A stretch of DNA of 64,000 bases, taken from positions 372,001-436,000 of the forward strand of contig NZ_JPOS01000012.1 of NCBI RefSeq assembly GCF_000759025.1. The letters run 5' to 3'. Origin of the DNA: Phaeodactylibacter xiamenensis. Its GTDB lineage: Bacteria > Bacteroidota > Bacteroidia > Chitinophagales > Saprospiraceae. How positions within the stretch are numbered: position 1 is the first letter of the stretch; the number at the start of each line of letters is the position of its first letter. Below the pieces are notes generated by a model that did no database searches, was not told the DNA's origin, and saw only the letters and a list, made by a program, of their open reading frames with translations. Of this stretch, positions 1 to 8,728 are shown piece by piece. Both the position numbers and the translations under genes were made by a program.

Positions 1-2
1 TC

Positions 3-40
3 CTGTTCCCGAAATGATTACTGTTTCGGGAACAGTAATC
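3..40. promoter_or_regulatory. Nested, mutually exclusive hairpins upstream of murA
   Basis: Two perfect inverted repeats overlap. Arms 3-14 and 24-35 (CTGTTCCCGAAA and its complement) form a 12-bp stem. Arms 16-23 and 33-40 (GATTACTG and its complement) form an 8-bp stem. They share bases, so only one can form at a time. A T/C-rich stretch (41-47) follows. It may be the terminator of a gene left of the window or an operator. The -7 element of murA lies downstream, so it is probably not in the murA transcript. Confidence 0.5.
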
Positions 41-50
41 TCTTCTTACA

Positions 51-82
51 TTCGACTTTCCTCCTTTTTGGGCTTACCTTTG
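51..82 (+). promoter_or_regulatory. Candidate murA promoter (Bacteroidota type)
   Basis: TACCTTTG at 75-82 matches the Bacteroidota -7 consensus TAnnTTTG. A weak TTCGAC lies at 51-56. Transcription would start near 88-90, leaving a leader of about 15 bases before the ATG at 104. Confidence 0.5.
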
Positions 83-103
83 CGGTAAAACCAAAACAAC
101 GCT

Positions 104-1423
104 ATGTCTTTCGATGCCTTCGAAGTGCACGGTGGTTTGCCACTGAGCGGAAACATCACCCCACAGGGTGCCAAAAATGAAGCCCTTCAGGTGCTTTGTG
201 CCACCCTCCTGACCACTGAACCGGTCACCCTTTCCAATCTCCCCAACATCCTTGATGTCAACCGCCTGCTCGACCTGCTGCGCGGGCTGGGCGTAAAGGT
301 GGAACAAAAAAGCCCCCACTCCTATCAGCTTCAGGCCGATGCTATAGACCTTGGCTTCTTTGAAACACCGGAATTCCGCCGGGATGCCAGCCGCATCCGG
401 GGCTCTGTCATGCTTATTGCGCCACTGCTGGCCCGGTACGGACAGGCTTTTCTCCCACAACCAGGCGGCGACAAAATCGGCCGACGCAGATTGGATACCC
501 ACTTCGTTGGGCTCCAAAAGCTCGGTGCACATTTCGACTACGAATCCGACAAACGGCAGTACTCTGTTACCGCGCCGGAAGGGCTGAAAGGCACCTACTT
601 GCTGATGGACGAGATTTCCGTCACGGGAACCGCCAACGTAGTGATGGCCGCCGTTCTCGCTACGGGCACCACGCAAATTTACAATGCCGCCTGCGAGCCC
701 TATGTGCAGCAACTCTGCCGCATGCTGGTGCAAATGGGCGCCAAAATCGAAGGCATCGGCTCCAATCTACTGACGATAGAAGGGGTAAACGAACTAAAAG
801 GCACCGAACACCGCCTCCTGCCCGATATGATTGAGATTGGCTCTTTCATCGGTCTGGCGGCCATGACCCAGTCAGACATCACCATCAAAGATGCCCGGAT
901 AGATCAGCTGGGCATCATCCCCACTGCATTCGAGCGCATGGGCATCAAGCTCGACTTCGAAGGCGACAACATCCGCATCCCGCAGCAGGACACCTACGAG
1001 ATACAAACCTTTATCGATGGCTCCATCATGACCATCTACGATGCCCCCTGGCCCGGCTTTACGCCCGACCTGATGAGTATTATGCTGGTCATCGCCACAC
1101 AAGCCAAGGGCAGCGTGCTCATCCACCAAAAGATGTTTGAAAGCCGCCTGTTTTTTGTGGATAAACTCATCGACATGGGCGCACAGATCATTCTCTGCGA
1201 CCCGCACCGGGCTACCGTCATCGGGCTGGGGCGGAAAAACCAGCTCCGGGGCATCGAAATGTCCTCACCGGATATCCGTGCCGGGGTAGCCCTGCTGATT
1301 GCGGCCCTTTCGGCAAAGGGCAAGAGCGTTATCCACAACATCCATCAGATCGACCGGGGCTATGAGCAGATTGATGCGCGGCTGAGGGCGCTGGGTGCCC
1401 GGATTGAGCGGGTGGAGGGGTAA
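104..1423 (+). CDS. murA: UDP-N-acetylglucosamine 1-carboxyvinyltransferase (MurA)
   Basis: This enzyme transfers enolpyruvate from PEP to UDP-GlcNAc, the first committed step of peptidoglycan synthesis, in the cytoplasm. At 439 aa it has the family length, with the EPSP-synthase-like fold. GAKNEAL near residue 24 carries the conserved Lys. The active-site loop reads PGGDKIGRRRLD, where E. coli MurA has PGGCTIGARPVD. The catalytic Cys115 is therefore Asp (residue 123 here). Asp at this position is the known cause of intrinsic fosfomycin resistance in Mycobacterium and Chlamydia MurA, so the same is expected here. The rest of the sequence looks intact, so I infer a working enzyme. The gene is convergent with its right-hand neighbour and stands alone. 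Confidence 0.96.
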   Translation: MSFDAFEVHGGLPLSGNITPQGAKNEALQVLCATLLTTEPVTLSNLPNILDVNRLLDLLRGLGVKVEQKSPHSYQLQADAIDLGFFETPEFRRDASRIRGSVMLIAPLLARYGQAFLPQPGGDKIGRRRLDTHFVGLQKLGAHFDYESDKRQYSVTAPEGLKGTYLLMDEISVTGTANVVMAAVLATGTTQIYNAACEPYVQQLCRMLVQMGAKIEGIGSNLLTIEGVNELKGTEHRLLPDMIEIGSFIGLAAMTQSDITIKDARIDQLGIIPTAFERMGIKLDFEGDNIRIPQQDTYEIQTFIDGSIMTIYDAPWPGFTPDLMSIMLVIATQAKGSVLIHQKMFESRLFFVDKLIDMGAQIILCDPHRATVIGLGRKNQLRGIEMSSPDIRAGVALLIAALSAKGKSVIHNIHQIDRGYEQIDARLRALGARIERVEG

Positions 1424-1469
1424 GGTACCTTCATAGCGCTAATTGGAGCCTTCGTTTTTCAGAAAAGCC

Positions 1470-3023
1470 CTACCGCTGTATCATTAGCGGAATAACGTTT
1501 TGCTCCCCTTCCGCCCGGAGGCTCAACTGATACCAACCTTCCGGTAAGTTGCCCAGTTGGAAGGTGGCATTGCCGCCGAAGAGCTCCAGGGTACGTTGCC
1601 ATACCGGTTGCCCAAGGGCATTAAAAAGTATGGCTTCTATCGAGCTGGCTTCCCTCCAGCCGGTTTGAAGATGGATAGCCTCCCCTGACGAAGGGTTGGG
1701 GAAAAGGGAAATGCCCTTCGCAGGAAGCAGTGTGTTGGAGCTATTAACAATACCAGGGTCACAGGGCTCACCGGGATTGTCAATGGACCCTAGGCGGTAG
1801 TTGGGGTAAATAGAGTTGGATACCTGCCGCATGCCAAAGGGCAACTGAATGGCGTTCTGCTCGAAGTTACAGTCTGTTCCTCCTTCGTCCGGATTATGGA
1901 TTACGTGGATCGTAGTGCAACTTGAGCAAAAGACATAAATTCTACAATCCGGTCCTAATTGCATATTTGAAAAGTGAGTAGGTATAGGGTCCGCGTACCC
2001 ATCGTAAGTGTCTATGAGAGTGCGGCTCGCTTCAATGTCAGAGGACCAAAGGTCAAATTGGTACAGCTCTAGATTGCTACCGGCATAAAGATACTGACCA
2101 CTGGGAGAAAAAGCAGTACCTGCCTGCCATCTATAATCCTCAGGCATTGGAAAAAACCTAGGGTTGCTAAACTGCCCTATACTACGGTCAAAGTCAAAAA
2201 GGCGGACCCCGTCATTTTCATTATTGCTGCGGTAGGCAAACTGAGACCCATCAGGAGAAAAAACCGTTTGTCCCCATGAATATCCAGTTTGAGCGTGCCC
2301 GATTTCCTGTTCATGGCTAAAGGTAACCCCATCTGAAGTGAGCAGGAAAAAATAGTACTTATTGCCTACCTTTTCAGGGCAAACCACCCACCAGTCTTCT
2401 CCATTGGCATGTTTGACCGCTGTGATCTCACCTAAGGAGTTAAAGCTTTCAGAATTATCTATCAAGACTGTGTTTTTTTCTAATATAGATCCGTTCCCTC
2501 CATTTTGTGCATCATCAACAACGGTGTACAATAATTGAATAAGTGCGCCATACGGAGCCCCTTGGATCGGATCATAGGCAGACCGTATATGAAAGAGATA
2601 ATAAAGATTAGTGTCACCAGGCACTGGTATGGCTAATGCACCCTGAAATGGTACAGTATAACCGGGCGAATGTTGGCTTTCATCACATTGATTGTTATGT
2701 ACGTCACCAGGATTAATTCCATCCCCATTTTCCATAAGTTGGTGCCGGGCATTATGTACTTCGCACCCATTGGTATAAAAAATTAGTTCTCCTTCCGCAT
2801 TGCTCATGGTAAAATTGGTGCCCCCAAAAATCATCTGCACACTGTCCGGTGCACTAATGACAGGGGGGCTTGAGTTAAAGTCGAGCATAGACGCTTCCCC
2901 CCAGTCATTGCTGAGGATGTATTGTTCACTGAACAGCCAGGTGTAGTCGTGTTTTTGGGCGGATAGGTTGGAGGTAAATCCGGCCATACAGCAGAGTAAA
3001 GTCAAAAAAGTTCGCATGTTCAA
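1470..3023 (-). CDS. Secreted beta-propeller-like protein with T9SS type A sorting domain
   Basis: This 517-aa protein has an N-terminal signal peptide (hydrophobic core TFLTLLCCMAGF, cleavage near SAQ). The long middle has propeller-like strands such as FSPDGSQFAYRSN and FSPSGQYLYAGSN, which resemble WD40/PD40 blades. The last 80 or so residues form a type A sorting domain starting at ISLFPNPSSGE and ending in a basic tail (IQR). It should be exported by Sec, crossed by T9SS, then anchored or released at the cell surface. The ligand is unknown. The middle (about 1900-2900) looks richer in A/T than neighbouring genes, possibly from transfer or low expression. No partner gene is adjacent. Confidence 0.85.
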   Translation of the reverse strand: MNMRTFLTLLCCMAGFTSNLSAQKHDYTWLFSEQYILSNDWGEASMLDFNSSPPVISAPDSVQMIFGGTNFTMSNAEGELIFYTNGCEVHNARHQLMENGDGINPGDVHNNQCDESQHSPGYTVPFQGALAIPVPGDTNLYYLFHIRSAYDPIQGAPYGALIQLLYTVVDDAQNGGNGSILEKNTVLIDNSESFNSLGEITAVKHANGEDWWVVCPEKVGNKYYFFLLTSDGVTFSHEQEIGHAQTGYSWGQTVFSPDGSQFAYRSNNENDGVRLFDFDRSIGQFSNPRFFPMPEDYRWQAGTAFSPSGQYLYAGSNLELYQFDLWSSDIEASRTLIDTYDGYADPIPTHFSNMQLGPDCRIYVFCSSCTTIHVIHNPDEGGTDCNFEQNAIQLPFGMRQVSNSIYPNYRLGSIDNPGEPCDPGIVNSSNTLLPAKGISLFPNPSSGEAIHLQTGWREASSIEAILFNALGQPVWQRTLELFGGNATFQLGNLPEGWYQLSLRAEGEQNVIPLMIQR

Positions 3024-3363
3024 AAATTAATGTACCTGGCCCGTGCAAGCCAGGTTGATGCCTAAAAAAAGTCCAAAAAAAACACGCTTCATACAATTTT
3101 AGTAAGCGCCAGCGCGTGCATTCATTAGAAAGAAACTACATTCCAGGTCAGGCAATAAAACTTATCGATCTGACCCTATTCTGAAATTTTGTGCCGCAAT
3201 GTTCATTCAATCAGATGCAAGATACCCCCCCCCGCGATATTTCCAAATATTTTCAAAGTTTTCTCAGGAAAAACATTGCAAAATGGCAAAACACCAAAGA
3301 GGTACAGAAACTCAGACGGGACAACCTAATCAAAATTCCATTAATGCCCCTTTTACTACCCCC
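3024..3363. other. Intergenic gap between two T9SS cargo genes
   Basis: The 340 bases hold no convincing gene. A GC-rich hairpin (CCTGGC/GCCAGG, about 3035-3054) sits just upstream of the 3023 start. A run of nine C lies at 3225-3233. The promoter of the gene starting at 3023 should be here, but I see no clean TAnnTTTG. Confidence 0.5.
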
Positions 3364-5121
3364 CTACCGCACCAGCAGCTTCCGCGTCACCACCTCGCCG
3401 CCCCAGCCGGCCTGCACAAAATACACGCCGGTCTGCCAGCCACTGACCGGCACCTGTTCCACCTCATCCGGTGCATCATTGGCGTACATCAGCTGTCCTT
3501 TGGTATTGTAAATGCGGTACCAGTAGATTGGTATGCCCCTTGCATTGAGGGTGACGATGGAGCGGGTCGGGTTGGGCCAGAGAAAAAGTGCAGGCTCAAC
3601 CGGTGGCTCCTCTGGTTCCGGAGGGGTGAGGTCTTCCTGCACGCAGCCTTGGTAGATAGGCGGAAAGCAATCGTCCCAATAGCTTATCGCCTCCGCATCT
3701 GCGAAAAACAAATTAAGCGGTTCGTCCGTGAAGTAGGGACGGCTGACCTGAAGAGCTACCTTAAATTGATTGAGCCCTAACGGGTTCAACTGTAAGGGCC
3801 CAACGGACATCAGGCCCATCCTGCGGCCGGGGCTATTGCCTACCGCGAGTTCAGACCACCCGGATCCTTCACCAGGAAAATCAGGGAAGATGGCACTTAC
3901 CATATTCCCAGGTGCCTCATATCCTTGTTCGCCGTAAGTTATGGGCGTACCGTCCCGCCATTGCCCATTCAGGCAGCGGTATACTTCAAATGGGATTTGC
4001 GGGAAGCGCTGCCCTGCGGTAGGCTCTTCTCCCTCCGGAAACAATTGGATGAAGTTTTGAAAGCGCGATTCAATCACCGTATCCCCACCATCAGGACTTG
4101 GCAGCCTCCTGAAAGGACGATTTACCACCGTGCAACCTACCGCTTCTGTCACCTCGCAACCGGAGGCCATAGGTTGCTGGGTGTTGTAAAAATACAGTAG
4201 CTCCTGTTCCGGCTTGGAGCCCAGGTAACCTCCGGGGCCACACTCCGGGCCATGGTCCATAAGCAGCCCGATGTACATGGAATCCAATGGCGTTAGCCCC
4301 TTAAGCTGAAACCTGTAATCGAGAAAGACCGTATGGCTCATCTCCGCACTCCTGGCTTCTTCAGCAAAGCGGTTACGACCACAGTAGTAAATCGTGCCGG
4401 TCAGGTAAAACTGTAGCCCGCTGTAGCCTTCGTTAAGAAAAGCGGCAGGCTTGAAATTATGAAAAGGTACCCAGAAGATTTCGTCAGGCATGGTCCTTAT
4501 TGTTCCACATAATGTAGACTCATCGTGTACCGGGTGATCCCCATTATCCGGATTGTAGACCCCGTCGGCATCTTCATCCCAGAAGGGCGCCAGTCCAAGT
4601 AATTCGGCAGGCAGTTCTGTTGTATTGTTGTTATAGGACCCGAAATGGGGGTTGCGCGTCCCCGGCCAGGCATAAATAGCAGGTTGCGGGTTATCAATCT
4701 TACCGTTATCCGCATAATCGCGCTGATGTTTAAGGATTTCGGCGCGGGTGACCCGCCAAACGTTGTTGGTGCCTTCCAGAATAGAATCTTGCATTGCTCC
4801 TTCAAGGTTGGAAAAAGCAATGCCTGGCCAAAAGCCGTTTTCCTCGTCATCCTCCATATGGACGGTGGTGTATATTGAGCCAACCGCATTAAGCGCTCCC
4901 ATCCAAAGCCCGGCAAATTGCAAACTACTGGCGTAATCGCCCCGGTCTTCCAGGTAGTCGAGCCTCAAATCGCCTTCCCTGCCTCCGTGAAAAAGCCGCC
5001 CATCCGAGCTTACGCTGAAACGGAGGTTATTGCCATGAAAATGCTCATATTTGGGCGTGAAATCCTGCCCAAAAAGAAATCCAAAACAGCTGCAAAAGCA
5101 GAGCAGAAAGAAGGGGCGCAT
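3364..5121 (-). CDS. Secreted protein with T9SS type A sorting domain, function unknown
   Basis: This 585-aa protein has a signal peptide (FFLLCFCSCFGFLFG, cleavage near GQD). The body has no domain I recognise, but it is rich in aromatic residues, Gly and Asp, as in Bacteroidota surface proteins. A Pro/Glu-rich linker (TPPEPEEPPVEPA) precedes the sorting domain, which begins at LFLWPNPTRS and ends VTRKLLVR. The linker and tail are the hallmark of T9SS cargo held at the outer surface. It shares strand with the cargo gene at 1470-3023 but is 340 bp away, so probably a separate transcript. Confidence 0.85.
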   Translation of the reverse strand: MRPFFLLCFCSCFGFLFGQDFTPKYEHFHGNNLRFSVSSDGRLFHGGREGDLRLDYLEDRGDYASSLQFAGLWMGALNAVGSIYTTVHMEDDEENGFWPGIAFSNLEGAMQDSILEGTNNVWRVTRAEILKHQRDYADNGKIDNPQPAIYAWPGTRNPHFGSYNNNTTELPAELLGLAPFWDEDADGVYNPDNGDHPVHDESTLCGTIRTMPDEIFWVPFHNFKPAAFLNEGYSGLQFYLTGTIYYCGRNRFAEEARSAEMSHTVFLDYRFQLKGLTPLDSMYIGLLMDHGPECGPGGYLGSKPEQELLYFYNTQQPMASGCEVTEAVGCTVVNRPFRRLPSPDGGDTVIESRFQNFIQLFPEGEEPTAGQRFPQIPFEVYRCLNGQWRDGTPITYGEQGYEAPGNMVSAIFPDFPGEGSGWSELAVGNSPGRRMGLMSVGPLQLNPLGLNQFKVALQVSRPYFTDEPLNLFFADAEAISYWDDCFPPIYQGCVQEDLTPPEPEEPPVEPALFLWPNPTRSIVTLNARGIPIYWYRIYNTKGQLMYANDAPDEVEQVPVSGWQTGVYFVQAGWGGEVVTRKLLVR

Positions 5122-5201
5122 CGTTTTTTTGAGGAAAAATGCAAAATTACCGCCTGATGTGCAAGGAAAAAGTATCGCTAAAGTCAGGTTCCTGAATAGC
5201 T

Positions 5202-5774
5202 TCAGCCCTCCAGCTCCGCCAGGCGCTCCACCCGGCGGATAAACGCGGTTTTGGCTTTGGCGTAATCGTTATGGCTTTCCCAAACGCCCTTAGCCAGCTT
5301 GACTTTCATACGGTAGTAGGCATCGCGGGTGATCGGGTGCCGCCGGAGGTAATCGCGGAAAGCCAGGTGCCGTTGCCAGAAAGGAGAGCCGTGCCGTAGC
5401 AGATGAAGATGGAAAACAGGCGGATGGGCAACCCGGTCAGGGAAGTCCTCCGGGCTTTCAAAAACAGTAGCCGGAAAATCCTGCAACCGGGCCAGGAAAC
5501 GCCGGTCGCGGAAAGGAGGCTCCTCAAAACAGGGATAATAACAGTAGCCTGCTTTCAACAGTGGATCCACGGCAGCACTTAGGCTTTCTTCATCCGAAAA
5601 GCCCACCATGATGTCAATGACGGGCTTCCCGCCCAGCCCTTCCACTGCTGTGCTGCCGATGTGCTGCACTTCGGGCGACCAAGCAGTAAGACAGGCTTCC
5701 AAACGCCCCTGCTCCTGCTGGAAAGCCACTGCCCAATCGGCGCTGTAAGGTTCTATCATCACACGTACTGCCAT
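5202..5774 (-). CDS. GrpB family protein (UPF0157)
   Basis: This 190-aa protein matches the GrpB/UPF0157 family, which has a nucleotidyltransferase-like fold. Conserved blocks are EPYSADWAVAFQQE, VQHIGSTAVEGLGGKPVIDIMV, the HLHLLRHGSPFWQRHLAFRDYLR stretch, and a final YAKAKTAFI. HIGSTAVEG and the DIMV acid are the family signature. No reaction is established for the family. I start at the ATG at 5774 rather than 5792 because EPYSADW, where relatives begin to align, then falls near the N-terminus. It stands alone, divergent from the small gene at 5896. Confidence 0.88.
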   Translation of the reverse strand: MAVRVMIEPYSADWAVAFQQEQGRLEACLTAWSPEVQHIGSTAVEGLGGKPVIDIMVGFSDEESLSAAVDPLLKAGYCYYPCFEEPPFRDRRFLARLQDFPATVFESPEDFPDRVAHPPVFHLHLLRHGSPFWQRHLAFRDYLRRHPITRDAYYRMKVKLAKGVWESHNDYAKAKTAFIRRVERLAELEG

Positions 5775-5874
5775 GGGCCGAATATAGCACATTCTTAGGG
5801 ATCAGAATTGTCAGATTGAACGCAAAGCGAGCGGGTTTCGGCCTCATCCGGCACACAAAGCCTCTGAATTTGAG

Positions 5875-5882
5875 TATGTTTG
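5875..5882 (+). promoter_or_regulatory. Candidate -7 element for the gene at 5896
   Basis: TATGTTTG matches TAnnTTTG exactly and ends 13 bases before the ATG at 5896. No clear -33 TTTG is seen, and the implied leader is very short. Confidence 0.4.
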
Positions 5883-5895
5883 CAAAAAAAGTGGC

Positions 5896-6201
5896 ATGAT
5901 CAACCCGACCAGTCAGTTCATGGTAGACTTTACGCTCCCGGAGGAACTCTCCACCGAATTCACAGACCTCATCCCCTATCAGCGGGCTGTGGTGGACCGC
6001 TACCTGTCGGAAGGCTCCCTGGTGAACTATGCCCTCGCGCTGGAAAGTGCCAAGCTCTGGGCCATCTTTAATGCCAACTCCGAAATGGAGGTGCTGGAAA
6101 TGCTGGCGGACTTCCCGCTCACGCCCTTCATGCAAGTGGAAATCAATCAACTGACTTCTTTCAATACGGCTGAGGCGGCACCTGCTTTTTCGCTCAACTA
6201 A
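5896..6201 (+). CDS. Small muconolactone-isomerase-like (dimeric alpha/beta barrel) protein
   Basis: This 101-aa protein opens with a strand (FMVDFTLPEEL), then a helix (YQRAVVDRYLSEGSLVNYALA), a strand (KLWAIFNANSEMEVLEML) and PLTPFMQVEINQL. That order, including the PL..F and VEI..L blocks, resembles muconolactone isomerase/YciI-type ferredoxin-like folds. No aromatic-degradation genes are nearby, so catechol metabolism is not supported and the substrate is unknown. The hydrolase at 6265 follows on the same strand after 63 bp and may be cotranscribed. Confidence 0.6.
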   Translation: MINPTSQFMVDFTLPEELSTEFTDLIPYQRAVVDRYLSEGSLVNYALALESAKLWAIFNANSEMEVLEMLADFPLTPFMQVEINQLTSFNTAEAAPAFSLN

Positions 6202-6264
6202 TTTTTGGCAGCCAACGGTTTGAACCAGCGCCCCCATCTGCCCTGTTTCCTCTGTAAAACTTCC

Positions 6265-7122
6265 ATGCAAATCCTCCGCAATCTGCAACTCACCGGGGCA
6301 GCTGCCCGCCCGTTTCTGCTTGATGCGTACTACGTGCCAAGCAGCCAGCCCAAGCCTATTGTGCTGTTCGCCCACGGCTTTAAAGGCTTCAAAGACTGGG
6401 GCCACTGGGACCTTATTGCCCGGCGGTTTGCGGAAGCCGGTTTTGTTTTTATCAAATTCAACTTTTCGCACAACGGCACGACGCTGGCTGCGCCAACCGA
6501 CTTTGCTGACCTCGAAGCATTTGGGCAGAACAACTACTCCAAGGAACTGAATGACCTGCAGGCCGTACTCACCTGGCTGCACCACGGTGATGAAAGGCTG
6601 CCCGCTGAAGAAGCCGACCTTGGGCGCATTCACCTGATCGGTCACAGCCGGGGAGGTGCAATTTCAATCATTTACGCCTCCCAGGATGAGCGGATTTCGA
6701 GCCTGCTGACCTGGGCTTCGGTTGCCAGCCTGGATTATGCCTGGAAAACGCCAGGCATGATGGCAAAGTGGGAAGCAGACGGCCAATATGAAGTGGTCAA
6801 TGGGCGGACCGGGCAACAAATGCCCATCTATTTTCAAATGTACCGCGACTACAAAGCCCGGGAGGAAGCTATGGATGTAAAGCGGGCGCTTCAGCGGCTG
6901 GATATCCCCATGCTGATCCTGCACGGCACAGCAGACCCGGCAGTGCCGGCCTCGGCTGCGGAGGCACTGAAAGAGGGCAAAACAGATGCCCGGCTGCACC
7001 TGATCGAGGGCGCAGACCACGTCTTTGGCGGGCAGCACCCTTTTGAGCAGAAGGCCTTACCTGCCCATAGCCGGGAATTGGTCGAACAATCGCTACGGTT
7101 TTTAAAAAGCCTGCACCGATAA
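6265..7122 (+). CDS. Alpha/beta hydrolase (dienelactone hydrolase/S9-like)
   Basis: This 285-aa protein has an alpha/beta hydrolase fold. FAHGFKGFKDWGHWD gives the oxyanion-hole region, LIGHSRGGA the nucleophile elbow (GxSxG), LHGTADPAVP the acid and GADHVFGG the catalytic His. It lacks a signal peptide, so it is probably cytoplasmic. The substrate cannot be read from sequence; esterase or lactonase activity is the family default. I start at the ATG at 6265. An upstream in-frame TTG at 6205 would add 20 poorly structured residues directly after the previous gene's stop. A hairpin terminator follows. Confidence 0.85.
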   Translation: MQILRNLQLTGAAARPFLLDAYYVPSSQPKPIVLFAHGFKGFKDWGHWDLIARRFAEAGFVFIKFNFSHNGTTLAAPTDFADLEAFGQNNYSKELNDLQAVLTWLHHGDERLPAEEADLGRIHLIGHSRGGAISIIYASQDERISSLLTWASVASLDYAWKTPGMMAKWEADGQYEVVNGRTGQQMPIYFQMYRDYKAREEAMDVKRALQRLDIPMLILHGTADPAVPASAAEALKEGKTDARLHLIEGADHVFGGQHPFEQKALPAHSRELVEQSLRFLKSLHR

Positions 7123-7133
7123 ACGCCAACAAA

Positions 7134-7157
7134 AAACCCGGCTGGGACGCCGGGTTT
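7134..7157 (+). terminator. Hairpin terminator after the alpha/beta hydrolase
   Basis: AAACCCGGC (7134-7142) pairs perfectly with GCCGGGTTT (7149-7157) around a 6-base loop, 12 bases after the hydrolase stop. The T-run lies within the 3' arm. It could work in both directions. Confidence 0.65.
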
Positions 7158-7491
7158 AGCAAATTGAGAACGAATCTGGAGAGATTTGGTTTTTTGGGGT
7201 TACTCTCTCAAAATTTGCAGGGATTGATAAGTGAGCCCTTGGGGTTATACAAGGTTCAAAAGTGTTTTCTTGGTGGTTTTGTAGATAAGAGTGCACGCCC
7301 GCCAATTTTCCACAAAAGAAAAGGCACTTTTTTTATTTTTCTATTCCAGATCTACCTAATTATCTGAAAAACAGATATTTAAACCTGATCCGGGTTTTCA
7401 AAAAAACCATCTGCTCCCTTTAATCACTCGATTTATCTTGGTTCCCAGGCAGTAGTGTGGGTTTTCGTTTTTAGCATTAGGCTGAATTCGG
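7158..7491. other. Intergenic region upstream of the DUF6427 gene
   Basis: This A/T-rich stretch contains no gene I can support. A 67-codon frame at 7164-7367 has no family resemblance or clear signal. The region separates the hydrolase terminator from the promoter at 7492. Confidence 0.5.
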
Positions 7492-7499
7492 TACTTTTG
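7492..7499 (+). promoter_or_regulatory. Candidate -7 element of the DUF6427 gene
   Basis: TACTTTTG matches TAnnTTTG and ends 22 bases before the GTG start at 7522. Confidence 0.45.
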
Positions 7500-7521
7500 A
7501 GCATCAACAGAACGAATTGCT

Positions 7522-8508
7522 GTGTTAGCCATATTCAGATCCAACCAGCTTATGGCGAGTGTACTGCTCGCATTTTACATCCTGCTTGTGCGAGGTTCTG
7601 TATTTTTTGTGCCGGTTGATATGGCACCTCACGGTGCCGGACCTTTCTCCATCTGGGTTTACGACTGGATCGGGCACAGTGGGCAGTTGCCATCCATTGT
7701 TGCGATGGTGCTGTTGTTGCTACAGGGCTTTTATCTGAATTACCTGGTCATGGAACACCGGCTGGCCAGTGAAGTCAGTTTGTTTCCCGGTGTTTTCTAT
7801 GTGCTGATCTGTAGTCTGCTTCCCTCCTTTCATTACCTCTCACCTGTCTTAATGGGCAATACCTTTTTTCTGATTGTGATGGGGGAAGTCTTTGCCACTT
7901 ACAAAAATAACAGGGCGGCCGACCGGATTTTCAACATCGGGTTCTGGTCAGGTGTGGGTTTCTTATTTTATCCCTCTTTCCTGCTCCTGCTGTTATTCGG
8001 TTTTTCGGGGCTCAATATTCTGCGCGCCTTTAAGGTGCGGGAGCGGCTGATGGCCATTACGGGGCTTTTTGTCCCGGTATTCCTCACCGGAGCATGGGCT
8101 TTTTGGAACGGCTGGTACCCGGCATACCTGCAAATGCTGAGCAACAGCTTTGAATGGCTAAGCTATGTGGCGGCAGCGCCGGCACGGGTATATCGTGACC
8201 TTGGCATTATGAGCGCATTGGTGCTTGTGGTGCTGTTCAGCCACCGCAGCTATATGCTGAAGCAAAATATTGAAGTGCAGCGCAAGATCAGCATCGTATA
8301 CTGGGGCCTGATTATTACTACGCTGAGCCTGGTCTTTCAGGCCGACATCCAACTTGACCACTTGCTGATTACAGCAGCGCCTATCGGACTGCTGCTCTCC
8401 CTCAACTTTGTGCGTATGCCTGGCCGCATGGCCGAAGTCCTGCACCTCCTGTTACTCGTGATTGCTCTGGCCCTGCAGTTCCAGCCTATGATTTTCCCGG
8501 ATCTGTAG
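7522..8508 (+). CDS. DUF6427 family multi-pass membrane protein
   Basis: This 328-aa inner-membrane protein has about eight to ten hydrophobic segments (for example VLLAFYILLVRGSVFFV, SIVAMVLLLLQGFYL, LLLLLFGFSGLNILRAF and VLHLLLLVIALALQF). It matches the Bacteroidota DUF6427 family in size, topology and its opening FRSNQ motif. No function is established. The start is GTG at 7522: the next in-frame ATG (7552) would cut off the FRSNQ block typical of relatives. It is monocistronic as far as I can see. Confidence 0.75.
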   Translation: MLAIFRSNQLMASVLLAFYILLVRGSVFFVPVDMAPHGAGPFSIWVYDWIGHSGQLPSIVAMVLLLLQGFYLNYLVMEHRLASEVSLFPGVFYVLICSLLPSFHYLSPVLMGNTFFLIVMGEVFATYKNNRAADRIFNIGFWSGVGFLFYPSFLLLLLFGFSGLNILRAFKVRERLMAITGLFVPVFLTGAWAFWNGWYPAYLQMLSNSFEWLSYVAAAPARVYRDLGIMSALVLVVLFSHRSYMLKQNIEVQRKISIVYWGLIITTLSLVFQADIQLDHLLITAAPIGLLLSLNFVRMPGRMAEVLHLLLLVIALALQFQPMIFPDL

Positions 8509-8728
8509 CTCTCTTGTGCGGTTTGGAGCGCGCAAATACTGGCCCCTTTACTGATGTAAAAACAGCCACCGCCGTCCGTCATTCCACATAGCAGCAGCCC
8601 ACATCAAGACCTCCCTCTTCCCGGACCCTCCTCAACTGTTAAACTTTTATTATTGCCTTGCTGAGCTTCAGTAACTTATCATGGTAGCGTGTAAATTTAC
8701 CGTATTCATCATAATACAAAGCCAGACT

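Noticed and set aside
74-733. Long minus-strand frame opposite murA
   Set aside because: It is the antisense of a clear murA and has no family features.
3225-3233. Run of nine C
   Set aside because: Possible phase-variable tract, but it is about 200 bases from the nearest start and outside any promoter element.
7164-7367. 67-codon frame
   Set aside because: No family features or promoter and a simple A/T-rich composition.
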